Source: Natrinema amylolyticum (lineage in GTDB: Archaea > Halobacteriota > Halobacteria > Halobacteriales > Natrialbaceae). Taken from it: a stretch of DNA of 64,000 nucleotides. The position numbers and the translations under genes were made by a program. This document shows, piece after piece, positions 44,351 through 52,511 of this stretch. Numbering within the stretch: position 1 is the first letter of the stretch; each line of letters begins with the position of its first letter. The stretch is taken from assembly GCF_020515625.1 (NCBI RefSeq), contig NZ_JAIWPJ010000001.1:868001-932000 (forward strand). The letters are read 5' to 3'. Below the pieces are notes generated by a model. The model made no database searches. It was not told the DNA's origin and was given only the letters and a program-made list of their open reading frames with translations.

Positions 44351-46038
44351 AGGGTATCTCTGCTGTTCAGGAAGAGTCCGATTCGCTTCGCAGCGTACAG
44401 CGCGACTGCAAAGGGGATGGCATATCGAACGAAGTCGACCAGGAGTACGAACCAGCCCGTCAGTGTCGCGAGCGGGTGCCACGTTTCGGTCGCCGTATCA
44501 CCGATGTATGCGGGACTGTGTGATCGCCACGAGCCCGGATGGTACTCCGCCGTGTAGATCCCCGGCTGGGTGATCACCACCTCCGCAACGCCCGCTGCGT
44601 TCGTCCGGATCTGTTGATCGCCGATCGAGATGGTGCCCTCGCGCGAATCGTGACCGATCAGTGAGAATCGAGGATCAGCGACCGAACGCTCGAGTGCGAT
44701 CGGGGATCCCGTCTCTGCATCGCGAAGTTCGATCCGCAACGTTATGGCAGTCGCGTTCGAGTCGACGATTTCGACGGAGAGATCGCTCTCGCGAATCTCT
44801 CGCTCCGAGCCGCCCTCGGGTTCGACGATGTCTGCGGAGACACCGCGAACGATCCCGTCGACGGTGATGGCATCCGAATCGATGCCATCGTGACGGAGCG
44901 CGAGTCCGTACGATCGCGTGTACGTCTCGGAGACCACGTCGATATCGACGTTCTCGTGGATCGACAGCTCCGGCGAGGAACTCTCAGTTCCCCAGACCTC
45001 GAGGATTTCGGGGCCGTCGCGGACCGGTTCTGTCCGCGGACCTAATTCGGAGGGATAGGCGTGAACGTACACCGGGAGTGCGTCGGATTGGATCGTCTCC
45101 CGGGTCGCTCGAGTCGCCTTCGTGAGTTCGTCCCAGTTCGTATCGCGAGCGGTGTAATATCGCCACACGCCACGGACCTTCGCTTCGCCGTCGTCCGAAA
45201 GCGTATATCCGTGCCACGGTTGTGCGTGATAGATCGCGACGCCGCTATCGCCGTTGGGATACGATGCGTGATAGATCGATGCGCGGAGGTCGTAGATCTC
45301 GACAGCGAGATCCTGAGAGACGGTCACGTTGTCAGTGATCACCACCGTCTCGTTCTCTCCCTCCTGCTCGACTCGAGCGCTGATATCCGCCTCGAGCGTC
45401 AGCGTCGCTTCTCCGCCCTGGTCGAACCCGTACTCGAAGATCGGTGTCTGTGTCCCGCCGATGGTATCGACGAGCTCGTCATCGCGTAGTAGCCGGACTT
45501 CCTCGATCCCGTGAGTCTGGATCGACGAGTTGTTCGCGAGACGGACGCGGTAATCAACGAGTCCACGGAGCTCGCCTCTCGGTGCGATGTAGTGAACCGT
45601 CTCATTCGCGTCCAAATGCGTTCTCGTCGACGGATGGATCGCAAACGCCGTTACGTGGGCGTCGGCGACGAGCGCAGAGTCCGTGAGCGCCGCGTGCGTG
45701 GGATAAATCGAGGTTTCCGTATCGCCTCCCTCGAGTGATTCGTAGTCAGAGGCGGTCCAGCGCTCGGCCGTGTCGGGCGGCGTTTTGAACGTGATATCCG
45801 TACAGTTGCCGAGTTCCTGCATCACGGTCCGCGCTTCGCCGTATCTCTCTTCGTACTCAGCGTTGCTTATGCACGCGTTCGGCGCTTTCGACCACAGGGT
45901 TGCCGTCTCGTTCTCGTCCAATCCGTGATCGCCGGTATTCGTCTGGAACGAAGCGTCGGCGCTGACGATATCGGTCCCACTGAACGCGATAGCGATTCCG
46001 ACGGCTGCGATGAGGAATGGCCGTCCCTCGAATCGCAT
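44347..46038 (-). CDS. Large secreted, membrane-anchored protein of the T4SS-like operon
   Basis: A 563-residue protein. A signal peptide (MRFEGRPFLIAAVGIAIAFS, with cleavage likely after DIVSADA) is followed by about 500 residues of beta-rich extracellular sequence (GLVDYRVRLANNSSIQTHGI, GDQQIRTNAAGVAEVVITQP as an Ig-like ending). A C-terminal helix (GWFVLLVDFVRYAIPFAVAL) anchors it. Potential N-glycosylation sequons (NETA, NNSS, NVTV) are frequent. It probably stands on the cell surface as an adhesin or pilus-base protein of the transfer apparatus; no named family recognised. Confidence 0.65.
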   Translation of the reverse strand: MRFEGRPFLIAAVGIAIAFSGTDIVSADASFQTNTGDHGLDENETATLWSKAPNACISNAEYEERYGEARTVMQELGNCTDITFKTPPDTAERWTASDYESLEGGDTETSIYPTHAALTDSALVADAHVTAFAIHPSTRTHLDANETVHYIAPRGELRGLVDYRVRLANNSSIQTHGIEEVRLLRDDELVDTIGGTQTPIFEYGFDQGGEATLTLEADISARVEQEGENETVVITDNVTVSQDLAVEIYDLRASIYHASYPNGDSGVAIYHAQPWHGYTLSDDGEAKVRGVWRYYTARDTNWDELTKATRATRETIQSDALPVYVHAYPSELGPRTEPVRDGPEILEVWGTESSSPELSIHENVDIDVVSETYTRSYGLALRHDGIDSDAITVDGIVRGVSADIVEPEGGSEREIRESDLSVEIVDSNATAITLRIELRDAETGSPIALERSVADPRFSLIGHDSREGTISIGDQQIRTNAAGVAEVVITQPGIYTAEYHPGSWRSHSPAYIGDTATETWHPLATLTGWFVLLVDFVRYAIPFAVALYAAKRIGLFLNSRDTL

Positions 46039-46078
46039 CAGGGCCTCCGACTCGAGTCGAACTGCTCACTGGTCAACA

Positions 46079-46498
46079 TTACCACGGGACGAGATTAACG
46101 CACTCGGCTAACGGAAGCCCCATCGTCGAGCCAGCGACCGTATACAGCGGCCCGAGGATCATCAGAACAACCGCGGATTTCAGCGCCGTTCGCTTGTGCA
46201 TCTTCAGGTTCTTCTTCTGTTCGAGGTTCATCGTGAACATCTCAACGAGCGAGTCGACTTGCCAGACGACCACTAAGCCCATGAGACCGAGTGCGGTCGT
46301 GATCTGGAAGAACCCGGATATCATTCCGGGCAACCCTTCAGCGTCGCAAACGATGTTATCCTGTGCGAGGACCGGATCCACGGCGATAACCAGTAACAGC
46401 GCAAGCGTTCCGAGACCGGAGCGTACGACTTGAGGAGACACGTTCGACGGTTCGTCTGTCTCTCCGGATTGGACCAAAAACGGGATTTTGGGATGCAT
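46079..46498 (-). CDS. VirB2-like pilin candidate
   Basis: A 139-residue protein from the ATG at 46498. A cleavable-type hydrophobic segment (LGTLALLLVIAVDPVLAQ) is followed by a short loop with Cys, then two membrane helices (ISGFFQITTALGLMGLVVVW and ALKSAVVLMILGPLYTVAGS) separated by a basic cytoplasmic loop (NLEQKKNLKMHKRT). That is the layout of VirB2/TrbC-type conjugative pilins, though the basic loop is long. It is the first gene of the leftward operon, the usual place for a pilin. Bases 46499-46699 are AT-rich promoter DNA. Confidence 0.55.
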   Translation of the reverse strand: MHPKIPFLVQSGETDEPSNVSPQVVRSGLGTLALLLVIAVDPVLAQDNIVCDAEGLPGMISGFFQITTALGLMGLVVVWQVDSLVEMFTMNLEQKKNLKMHKRTALKSAVVLMILGPLYTVAGSTMGLPLAECVNLVPW

Positions 46499-46699
46499 TG
46501 GTAGGTACTTCGATCCAGTGAAGTCTCTCAAAGAACCCAGCGTAGAGATTCACGCGAGTACTTCTCGGATCGTCACACTCTCTCAGCCGTTGCTGATAAT
46601 ATAGTTTACGTATATATTAGACTAGTAATTACCTATAGATGGCGAAAAACCATATCTAGACTATATCTGGTACCAGCATCAGAATGGCAAGTGAAATAA

Positions 46700-46849
46700 T
46701 CAACCAATATCCAGGATGACTACATCGTTGATCCGACAATATGGGCAACGATCTCGGTCAGTTTCGAGCGTCGTTCCGCAGTTCCGGCACTCGACGATCG
46801 TTGTCGGAGTTCGTTTGGAGCGGCCCTGAAGCCATTCGAAAATGCTCAT
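46700..46849 (-). CDS. Small zinc-ribbon protein (49 aa)
   Basis: From the ATG at 46849, in an ATGA overlap with the SWIM gene. MSIFEWLQGRSKRTPTTIVE leads into two CxxC knuckles, ECRNCGTTLETDRDRCPYC, typical of a rubredoxin-like zinc ribbon. Too short for a catalytic role; it probably works with the coupled SWIM protein. The longer frame upstream is antisense-like. Confidence 0.65.
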   Translation of the reverse strand: MSIFEWLQGRSKRTPTTIVECRNCGTTLETDRDRCPYCRINDVVILDIG

Positions 46850-47301
46850 CTGCATTCCTCGAGCGTTCGGCGACCAGTGCGGACACAGTTCCAGCAGGGA
46901 AACGGCTCTCCGGTCTCGGGACAGTCGCACTCTTCTTTCGCCGCCACGTTTTCGGCGTTCGCTTGCAGGTCGGAGTGAGCAGTTCTCTCGTGGGATTCGA
47001 TCGGCCTTCCACCGTCGGTGGTGAGTTGCTGCTGAGTAACTGCCTCAAGAATTGGCCTGCAGATCGCGACCGCTACTCGGTGTTTGCATGCCCCCTCGTA
47101 ATGGTCATCTGCGGGGCACTCACAGGCGATCGGGAGTCCGTTCGTGACAGTAACAACGTACTCGTGTTCTTTTGGCTTTGCGTGACTGCCGTTTCTGACG
47201 CGAACGCCCGTCGGTGTGAGCGTGTATTCGAACGCTTCGTACTGGGCTCGTTTCGCCGTCCGTCGCGTAAACTCGAGTTTGGAGAGTGGATTCGTCGACA
47301 T
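46846..47301 (-). CDS. SWIM zinc finger protein with second Cys cluster
   Basis: A 151-residue protein from the ATG at 47301 (MSTNPLSKLEFTRRTAKRAQ); an upstream ATG at 47340 is less likely. The SWIM motif is C60-x-C62-x9-C72-x-H74 (ACECPADDHYEGACKH). The C-terminal 30 residues have a further cluster, ECDCPETGEPFPCWNCVRTG, which could bind a second zinc. Haloarchaeal mobile elements often carry SWIM proteins of this size. It is translationally coupled to the zinc-ribbon gene at 46700. Confidence 0.75.
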   Translation of the reverse strand: MSTNPLSKLEFTRRTAKRAQYEAFEYTLTPTGVRVRNGSHAKPKEHEYVVTVTNGLPIACECPADDHYEGACKHRVAVAICRPILEAVTQQQLTTDGGRPIESHERTAHSDLQANAENVAAKEECDCPETGEPFPCWNCVRTGRRTLEECR

Positions 47302-47829
47302 TCGATTTTTCACGCGAGGCCTCATTGAGCTGCCCCGCACCCTGAAGGGGCACAGAAAAATTGGCGCTCGCTAGAGAACGGAGATTGACCGTAAAGCTGT
47401 TCTACGAGGAATTTAGCTCCTCGACAGTCAGAACCTCACTTCGGAACCGCAGATCACCTCTCAGAGACGATTTCGGTGGGGTTGTTAGAATCGTAAACTA
47501 TTGATGATTTTCAGCGCTCATAGTAAATACAGAGTGTGAATGTGGCAGTTGAGTCTGGTTGGGTGGGTAAAAAGAAGCATTTTACTACCGTTGCAACAGG
47601 GAATTGCCACGCCCTCCCCCAACCGATTCGCTCGCACGGCTTCGAGCTGCGGTTCGTCACTGACTCACCGCAACACAGCGCGCGCCACCGCAGACGATTA
47701 GCCAGTTCAGCGTGATACGTCCCATACCTGTACTTACCACCGAGCAACTATTTATACAATTTCAGGAACGTTGATGAGAGGTAGACGATACGCAGTACCT
47801 GGTATTCGTCTTACTCGAGCGCGATGTTG
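47302..47829. repeat. Gene-free region with a recurrent haloarchaeal sequence
   Basis: No gene is supported. Around 47570-47745 the plus strand reads PSPNRFARTASSCGSSLTHR, a translation I remember from many unrelated haloarchaeal hypothetical proteins, so the DNA (CCACGCCCTCCCCCAACCGA) is probably a dispersed non-coding repeat rather than a gene. It lies at the right border of the accessory element. I have no alignment to prove the repeat. Confidence 0.3.
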
Positions 47830-48225
47830 TTACTCCTCGACCCATTCACTCCGGAGTTCGTAATGAGTCACATCGTCGACATCGACCGCCAGCGTGAACT
47901 CCAACGTAATCGTTTCTTCGACGCCGATGAACTCCTTCAGCTTGAGCCCCGATTGGTGAAGTGTTTCGCCGCCGTTGTCTAAGAACGTGCAGACGACTTG
48001 TGGGACCGGAACCTCCGGCGTGATTGGCTCGACCCCCTCGTTTTCGGCTGTCACGTCGACGACGACCTGGGTGCCAGAGTACGTCGCCTGCGTCGAGTAC
48101 TCGTGGGAGAAGACAAGCGACGTTTCGTTTGAGACGACTACCCCGTTGACTCTCGACTCGGAACAGCCTGCAAACAGTGTCCCGCAACCCGCGGCAAGCG
48201 TCCCGAGAACGGCTCGTCGGTGCAT
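47830..48225 (-). CDS. Haloarchaeal lipoprotein of unknown function
   Basis: A 131-residue protein. MHRRAVLGTLAAGCGTLFAGC combines a twin-arginine start with a lipobox ending at Cys21, so it is probably exported by Tat and lipid-anchored. The mature part is one beta-sandwich-like domain (GTQVVVDVTAENEGVEPITP, VEETITLEFTLAVDVDDVTH) of the FxLYD/DUF3426-like type. It stands between the accessory element and the phn operon with no clear link to either. The name of the lipobox fits; function unknown. (Motif quoted over 20 residues only by its key positions RR at 3-4 and C21.). Confidence 0.65.
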   Translation of the reverse strand: MHRRAVLGTLAAGCGTLFAGCSESRVNGVVVSNETSLVFSHEYSTQATYSGTQVVVDVTAENEGVEPITPEVPVPQVVCTFLDNGGETLHQSGLKLKEFIGVEETITLEFTLAVDVDDVTHYELRSEWVEE

Positions 48226-48319
48226 ACTCTAACCCCGAACAGTCTCACTGTGAACCTATCGTCCGTAGAGTCCGTACTTCGATGTTTTCCGGAGCCGAGA
48301 AGGAAAGTAACGGTCGCTG

Positions 48320-48991
48320 TCAGCGCTGTTCGGTCAGTGCTTCGACTAGCGTCTGGAGGTCTGGCACCTCAGCGGTTGGTTCGACTGAGAGGACCACGTC
48401 CGCGACGTGGTCCCGGCGGAGAAAGACCGAGTCGATACCGGCGCGCCGGGCCGCGACGATGTCCTTCTCGGAGTCACCGACGTACAGCGCCTCGTTCGCA
48501 TCCAGGTCCGCCAGCGCCCGCTCGAGATAGTCCGACTCGGGCTTGCGTCGGGCCGCATCTGCGAGCGTCGGCTGTCGACCGTAGGCCGTCCTGAACCCGT
48601 CCAGATCGTAGTGTGCGAGCAGGAACTCGACCGTTGCGTGCTGGTTGTTGCTCACTATCCCGAGGGGTAGGTCTAGCTGTCCGAGCGCCGCGACATCGTC
48701 GTAGACTTGCTTGCCGCCATCCCGGACGTGGGTCTGCTGGGCGAGGCTGGCGGTCAACTCGCGGTGATGCCAGAACGCTTCCGGATCGAGTCCGTGTTCG
48801 CGGGCTGCCTCGATCGGAACGGTATCCTCGGCGACCGTCCGTCGTGCGAACGCACGGTCGATTTCGACGCCGAAGGCTCGAAACGAATCCATGACGGCAT
48901 CGACAAGTACCTCGCGCTCAGTTGGCGCGACCAGCACGCCGTCGTTGTCGAAGACGACGGCATCATAGTCGCCCGCCCATCGATCACTCAT
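48320..48991 (-). CDS. HAD-superfamily phosphatase linked to the phn operon
   Basis: A 223-residue HAD hydrolase with C1 cap. The nucleophile motif is AVVFDNDGVLV, motif II is LGIVSNNQHATVEFL with Ser/Asn, motif III Lys is in RRKPESDYLERAL, and motif IV is ALYVGDSEKDIVAARRAG. The closest pattern is phosphoglycolate phosphatase-like or beta-phosphoglucomutase-like. Its start overlaps the TIM-barrel gene by 8 nt, making it the last gene of the phn operon. A role in processing ribose phosphates made by C-P lyase is likely but not shown. Confidence 0.8.
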   Translation of the reverse strand: MSDRWAGDYDAVVFDNDGVLVAPTEREVLVDAVMDSFRAFGVEIDRAFARRTVAEDTVPIEAAREHGLDPEAFWHHRELTASLAQQTHVRDGGKQVYDDVAALGQLDLPLGIVSNNQHATVEFLLAHYDLDGFRTAYGRQPTLADAARRKPESDYLERALADLDANEALYVGDSEKDIVAARRAGIDSVFLRRDHVADVVLSVEPTAEVPDLQTLVEALTEQR

Positions 48992-49790
48992 GGGCTGTCA
49001 GCTCCGTTTCGGGGGGCGTTTTGTCGGTGCCGACGCTTGTCGCCAGATCGTCGACGGACTTCATCTCGAAAACGAAGTAGTCTGCCGGAATCGCCTCGAC
49101 AACCGACTCGTAGTCGGGTAACGGCTCGTGCTGGTCGGTAGTGCCGTCGTTGTCGTGGAGGTGACAGACCCGGATCCGGTGGCCAAACTCCTCCACGAAC
49201 GCGCGCCAGTCGTAGCCGTTGACCTTCGCGTGTCCCACGTCGAGCGTGACGCCGAGATACTGGGGTGGCACGTCGACGGTATTCCGCATCGACGCGAGAT
49301 CCGCCGGCGTCGTAGTGTAGCGCCGCTTCTGCTCATTGATCGGCTGGTTTTCGAGACACAGCGGCACACCGACCAGTTGAGCGTACTCGGCACACTCCGC
49401 AAGCGAGCGTAGCGCGTTCTGTTTCGCGCGGTCGCGGACCCACTCGGGGTAGCGCTTCGGGACCGACCCACCGTGGACGACGACGGCCCCGGCCCCGGCC
49501 TCGGCAGCGTCATCGAGCGTCCGCTTGACCCGCTTGACGGAGTCCTGCCGGACCACTTCATTATAACTGCCGACGTTCCAGTCTCGGAAGGGCGCGTGGT
49601 AAGTGACACTGACGCCGTAACGGTTGGACAGTTCCCGAATCCGCTCGGGACCGGGCGTCTCCGGATGGCCCGCGAGGTACTCACGTTTGAACTCCACGTG
49701 GTCTAGTCCGAGGTCGGTAACGTAGCGCATGAACTCTTCGACGGTCTCTCCGAAGCGGATGTCCATCGCTGCGCCGACGCTCGGAGTCAT
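48984..49790 (-). CDS. Sugar phosphate isomerase/epimerase-type TIM barrel, phn operon
   Basis: A 268-residue protein of the AP endonuclease 2 / xylose isomerase-like TIM barrel family. Metal-ligand positions are visible: VVVHGGSVPKRYPEW (His), LCLENQPINEQKRRY (Glu), GVTLDVGHAKVNG (Asp, His), VCHLHDNDGTTDQHEPLPD (His, Asp) and a final YFVFEMKS (Glu). It overlaps phnM by 4 nt and the HAD gene by 8 nt. Members act on sugars, sugar phosphates or nucleic acids; here handling of the C-P lyase's phosphoribosyl product is the natural guess. Confidence 0.8.
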   Translation of the reverse strand: MTPSVGAAMDIRFGETVEEFMRYVTDLGLDHVEFKREYLAGHPETPGPERIRELSNRYGVSVTYHAPFRDWNVGSYNEVVRQDSVKRVKRTLDDAAEAGAGAVVVHGGSVPKRYPEWVRDRAKQNALRSLAECAEYAQLVGVPLCLENQPINEQKRRYTTTPADLASMRNTVDVPPQYLGVTLDVGHAKVNGYDWRAFVEEFGHRIRVCHLHDNDGTTDQHEPLPDYESVVEAIPADYFVFEMKSVDDLATSVGTDKTPPETELTAHE

Positions 49791-50950
49791 CGCACCCCCC
49801 GATCGGCGCGGTACACCGGCTGGCCTGCGACGAGAGCGCTGGCGACCGTCGGTGTGGGATCACGGTCAACGAGTAGCAAGTCGGCTCGCGCCTCGACTTC
49901 GATCCGACCGCGGTCGTCGAAACCGACCGCGTCGGCGGGATTGGCGCTGACGCGGTTGACCCGCTCGGGCAGGGGTTCACCGGTGTCGACGAACGCGGCC
50001 GCGAGCAGCGACGGCGGGTGGTAGTCGGCCACGAGGGTGTCGACGACGCCGGCGTCGATGGCGTCGGCCGTCGAGAGGTTGCCCCACTGGCTCTCCCCGC
50101 GGACGAGATTGGGCGCACCCATCGCCGTGGTCATGCCGACTTCGGCGGCGCGCTCGGCCGTCTCCAGCGTGATGGGATACTCCGTGATATCTACCTCCGA
50201 GTCAGCCAGCCGCTCGACCTCCGTCGGGTCCTCATCGTCGTGGGAGGCCGTCACTGCACCGGCGTCGTGAGCGGCCCCGACGACCCGGTCGATGCGCTCG
50301 CGCAGCGTCGCCATCGAGATGTCGCTGCGTTCCTCGATCATCTCTTCCGCCTCCTCGGCCGAGCGGTCGCTGGCGTTCTCGTAGTACCGTTTGAACGCTT
50401 TGATGTCCCGGAACTGGCCCTTGCCTGGGATGTGGCTCATCACCGAGACGAGGTCGGCGTGACCGTCCTCGACGACTTCCAGCACCGCGTCGACGCATTG
50501 CTTCTGGGTGACTTCACAGCGGGCGTGCAGGCGGTGGTCCGCAAGCAGATCGTCGTCGTTGGCGATGGCCGCCGTCAACGTCGCTGCGAGTTCGGGCGAG
50601 CGGTCCTCCGCCTCGTCGCGCTCGAAGGAAATGGCGTGGAACTTCGTCGTGATACCCGCCGAGATGTTTGCACGATCGGCCGAGGCAAGCGCCATCGGTA
50701 GCGCCATTCGAGCGCCCGAACGCGGGTGGAGGTGCCTCTCGATGTCGTCGCCGTGGAGGTCGACCAGGCCGGGCATAATAAGGCGGCCGTCGGCTTCGAT
50801 TACAGTATCGGCGTCGTCGTCGACGACCCCGACTTCGACGATGCGGTCGCCCTCGGTACGAACGCCGCCCTTGAGCACGGCCTCGGGCGTAACGACGCGT
50901 CCGCCAACGACGGCGACACTTTCATCGGTGGTTTGGGCGGTTGAACTCAT
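49787..50950 (-). CDS. phnM: Ribose 1-methylphosphonate 5-triphosphate diphosphatase
   Basis: A 387-residue amidohydrolase-fold protein from the ATG at 50950, in an ATGA overlap with phnL. IMPGLVDLHGDDIERHLHPR carries the metal-binding His/Asp of PhnM, FHAISFERDEAEDRSPE and CEVTQKQCVDAVLEVVEDGH are next, HIPGKGQFRDIKAFKRYYEN is a PhnM hallmark, and TASHDDEDPTEV provides further ligands. The enzyme removes diphosphate from the 5-triphosphate of ribose 1-alkylphosphonate, giving the substrate of PhnJ. Length and order in the operon are normal. Confidence 0.92.
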   Translation of the reverse strand: MSSTAQTTDESVAVVGGRVVTPEAVLKGGVRTEGDRIVEVGVVDDDADTVIEADGRLIMPGLVDLHGDDIERHLHPRSGARMALPMALASADRANISAGITTKFHAISFERDEAEDRSPELAATLTAAIANDDDLLADHRLHARCEVTQKQCVDAVLEVVEDGHADLVSVMSHIPGKGQFRDIKAFKRYYENASDRSAEEAEEMIEERSDISMATLRERIDRVVGAAHDAGAVTASHDDEDPTEVERLADSEVDITEYPITLETAERAAEVGMTTAMGAPNLVRGESQWGNLSTADAIDAGVVDTLVADYHPPSLLAAAFVDTGEPLPERVNRVSANPADAVGFDDRGRIEVEARADLLLVDRDPTPTVASALVAGQPVYRADRGVR

Positions 50951-51684
50951 CCGATCACCACCTCCTCGTCGTACGCCTCGGTGGGGACGACGCGCTGGAG
51001 GCGACCGTCGTCCAAGACGACCACTCGATCCGCGACGGCATCGACCACGTCCGTGTTGTGGAAGACGCCGATGACCGTCGTCTCCGAACCGAGATACGTC
51101 GAAAGGAGGTCGATCGCGGCCTGGCGGGTGTCGGGGTCGAGCGCGCTGGTCGGTTCGTCCAGCAAGAGTAGATCCGGTTTCGGCGCGAGCGCCTGTGCGA
51201 GGTTCACTCGCTGGCGCTCGCCGCCGGAGAAGGTCGCCGGGTATGCCTGCCACAACTCCTCGGGCACCGACAGCGCCGACAGCAGGTCACGAGCAGTCGA
51301 CCGTGCGTCCTCGGGGTCGACCCCCTGTTCGACCAGCGGCCGAGCGACCACGTCGACCGCGGGGACCCGGGGAATCTCGTCGAGGAACTGCGAGGTGTAG
51401 CCGATGCTGTCCCCCCGGAGGTCGATGACCGTCCGGTCAGGACACGAGGCCAGATCGATGTCGCCGTCGGGACCGTGGTAGACGACCTCGCCCGAACTGG
51501 GATCGTAGGTGCGGTACAGACACTTCAACAGCGAGGACTTGCCGCTGCCGGACTCTCCGACGACAGCGAGGAACTCGCTCTCGCGGACGTCGAACGAAAC
51601 ATCGTCGAGGCCGACGACTTGGGTGTCGCCGAGCACGTGCATGTCGAAGGTTTTGGAGAGACCATCGACTGACAGGACTGTCAT
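50947..51684 (-). CDS. phnL: PhnL, ABC-type protein of the C-P lyase complex
   Basis: A 245-residue ABC ATPase. Walker A is GESGSGKSS (about residues 38-46), the signature is FSGGERQRVNLAQAL, and Walker B is PDLLLLDEPTSALD. SIGYTSQFLDEIPRVPAVDV is characteristic of PhnL. With PhnGHI it helps form the ribose 1-phosphonate from ATP and phosphonate. It overlaps phnK and phnM by 4 nt each. Confidence 0.92.
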   Translation of the reverse strand: MTVLSVDGLSKTFDMHVLGDTQVVGLDDVSFDVRESEFLAVVGESGSGKSSLLKCLYRTYDPSSGEVVYHGPDGDIDLASCPDRTVIDLRGDSIGYTSQFLDEIPRVPAVDVVARPLVEQGVDPEDARSTARDLLSALSVPEELWQAYPATFSGGERQRVNLAQALAPKPDLLLLDEPTSALDPDTRQAAIDLLSTYLGSETTVIGVFHNTDVVDAVADRVVVLDDGRLQRVVPTEAYDEEVVIG

Positions 51685-52511
51685 ATGACTGAATTGATGA
51701 GGGTCTGGGTGTACTCGTGGTGCGGGTCTTCCATGATGCGATCGGTGAGACCGGACTCGACGATGCGGCCGTGGCGCATTACGAGCGTCCGATCGGCGAG
51801 TAGGCGGACGACGCTCAGGTCGTGTGAGACCACGATGGCGGCGACGCCTTCTTCCCGCTGGACGCGTCGGAACATGTCCAGTACGCGGGCCTGGACGCTC
51901 ACGTCGAGCCCCGTGGTCGGTTCGTCCAGCACGACCAGGGCTGGGTCGGTCGCCAGCGCGCGGGCGATCTGGACGCGCCGCTGCATCCCCCCGGAGTAGG
52001 TGCTTGTGGGGTCGTCCATCCGAGCGGCCGGGACCTCCGTCTCATCGAAGAGATCCCGAATGCGCGCGCGGACATCCTCGTAGGAGCGCTGGCCGGCCGA
52101 GAGCAGTTTCTCCGCGACGTTGCCGCCGCCGGTAAACTCGAGGTTCAGGCCGTCGCGGATGTGCTGGTGGACGAGCGCGATCTCGCCCGTGCGGAGGTCA
52201 TGGCGCGTTTCGTAGTCCACCTCCAGCAGATTGCCGTCGTGGCCCGCGTAGTTGACCTCGCCGGCAGTTGTAGCGTCGTCATCGCGCTCAAGCGCGAGCA
52301 GTTCTGCGAGGCTGGACTTGCCAGATCCGGACTCGCCGACGATGCCCAACACCTCCCCGGCCTCGACGCTGAGGTCGGCTTCGGCACAGGCGACAACACT
52401 TCCGCAGTGGGGACACTGATTCGTACCCGCGCGGTCACCGGTCGACTCGACACAGCGAGGACAGCCGGGTCCGTAACGCTTCTGCAAGTCGTAAGCTTCC
52501 AGCAGCGTCAT
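51681..52511 (-). CDS. phnK: PhnK, ABC-type protein with an inserted zinc ribbon
   Basis: A 276-residue ABC ATPase from the ATG at 52511, overlapping phnJ by 4 nt. Walker A is GESGSGKS at 59-66; LVHQHIRDGLNLEFTGGGNV, YSGGMQRRVQIARAL and LVVLDEPTTGLDVSVQARVL match PhnK, as does the ending DPHHEYTQTLINSV. Unlike E. coli PhnK, as I recall it, residues 17-36 contain C17-P-R-C20 and C33-P-H-C36, a zinc-ribbon insertion before the first ABC strand pair closes. PhnK docks on the PhnJ part of the core complex. Confidence 0.9.
   Translation of the reverse strand: MTLLEAYDLQKRYGPGCPRCVESTGDRAGTNQCPHCGSVVACAEADLSVEAGEVLGIVGESGSGKSSLAELLALERDDDATTAGEVNYAGHDGNLLEVDYETRHDLRTGEIALVHQHIRDGLNLEFTGGGNVAEKLLSAGQRSYEDVRARIRDLFDETEVPAARMDDPTSTYSGGMQRRVQIARALATDPALVVLDEPTTGLDVSVQARVLDMFRRVQREEGVAAIVVSHDLSVVRLLADRTLVMRHGRIVESGLTDRIMEDPHHEYTQTLINSVI

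Noticed and set aside
46741-47328. 195-codon plus-strand frame
   Set aside because: Antisense to the SWIM and zinc-ribbon genes, which have clear metal motifs and overlap coupling.
50018-50701. 227-codon plus-strand frame inside phnM
   Set aside because: GC-rich antisense frame; PhnM hallmarks on the minus strand explain the region.
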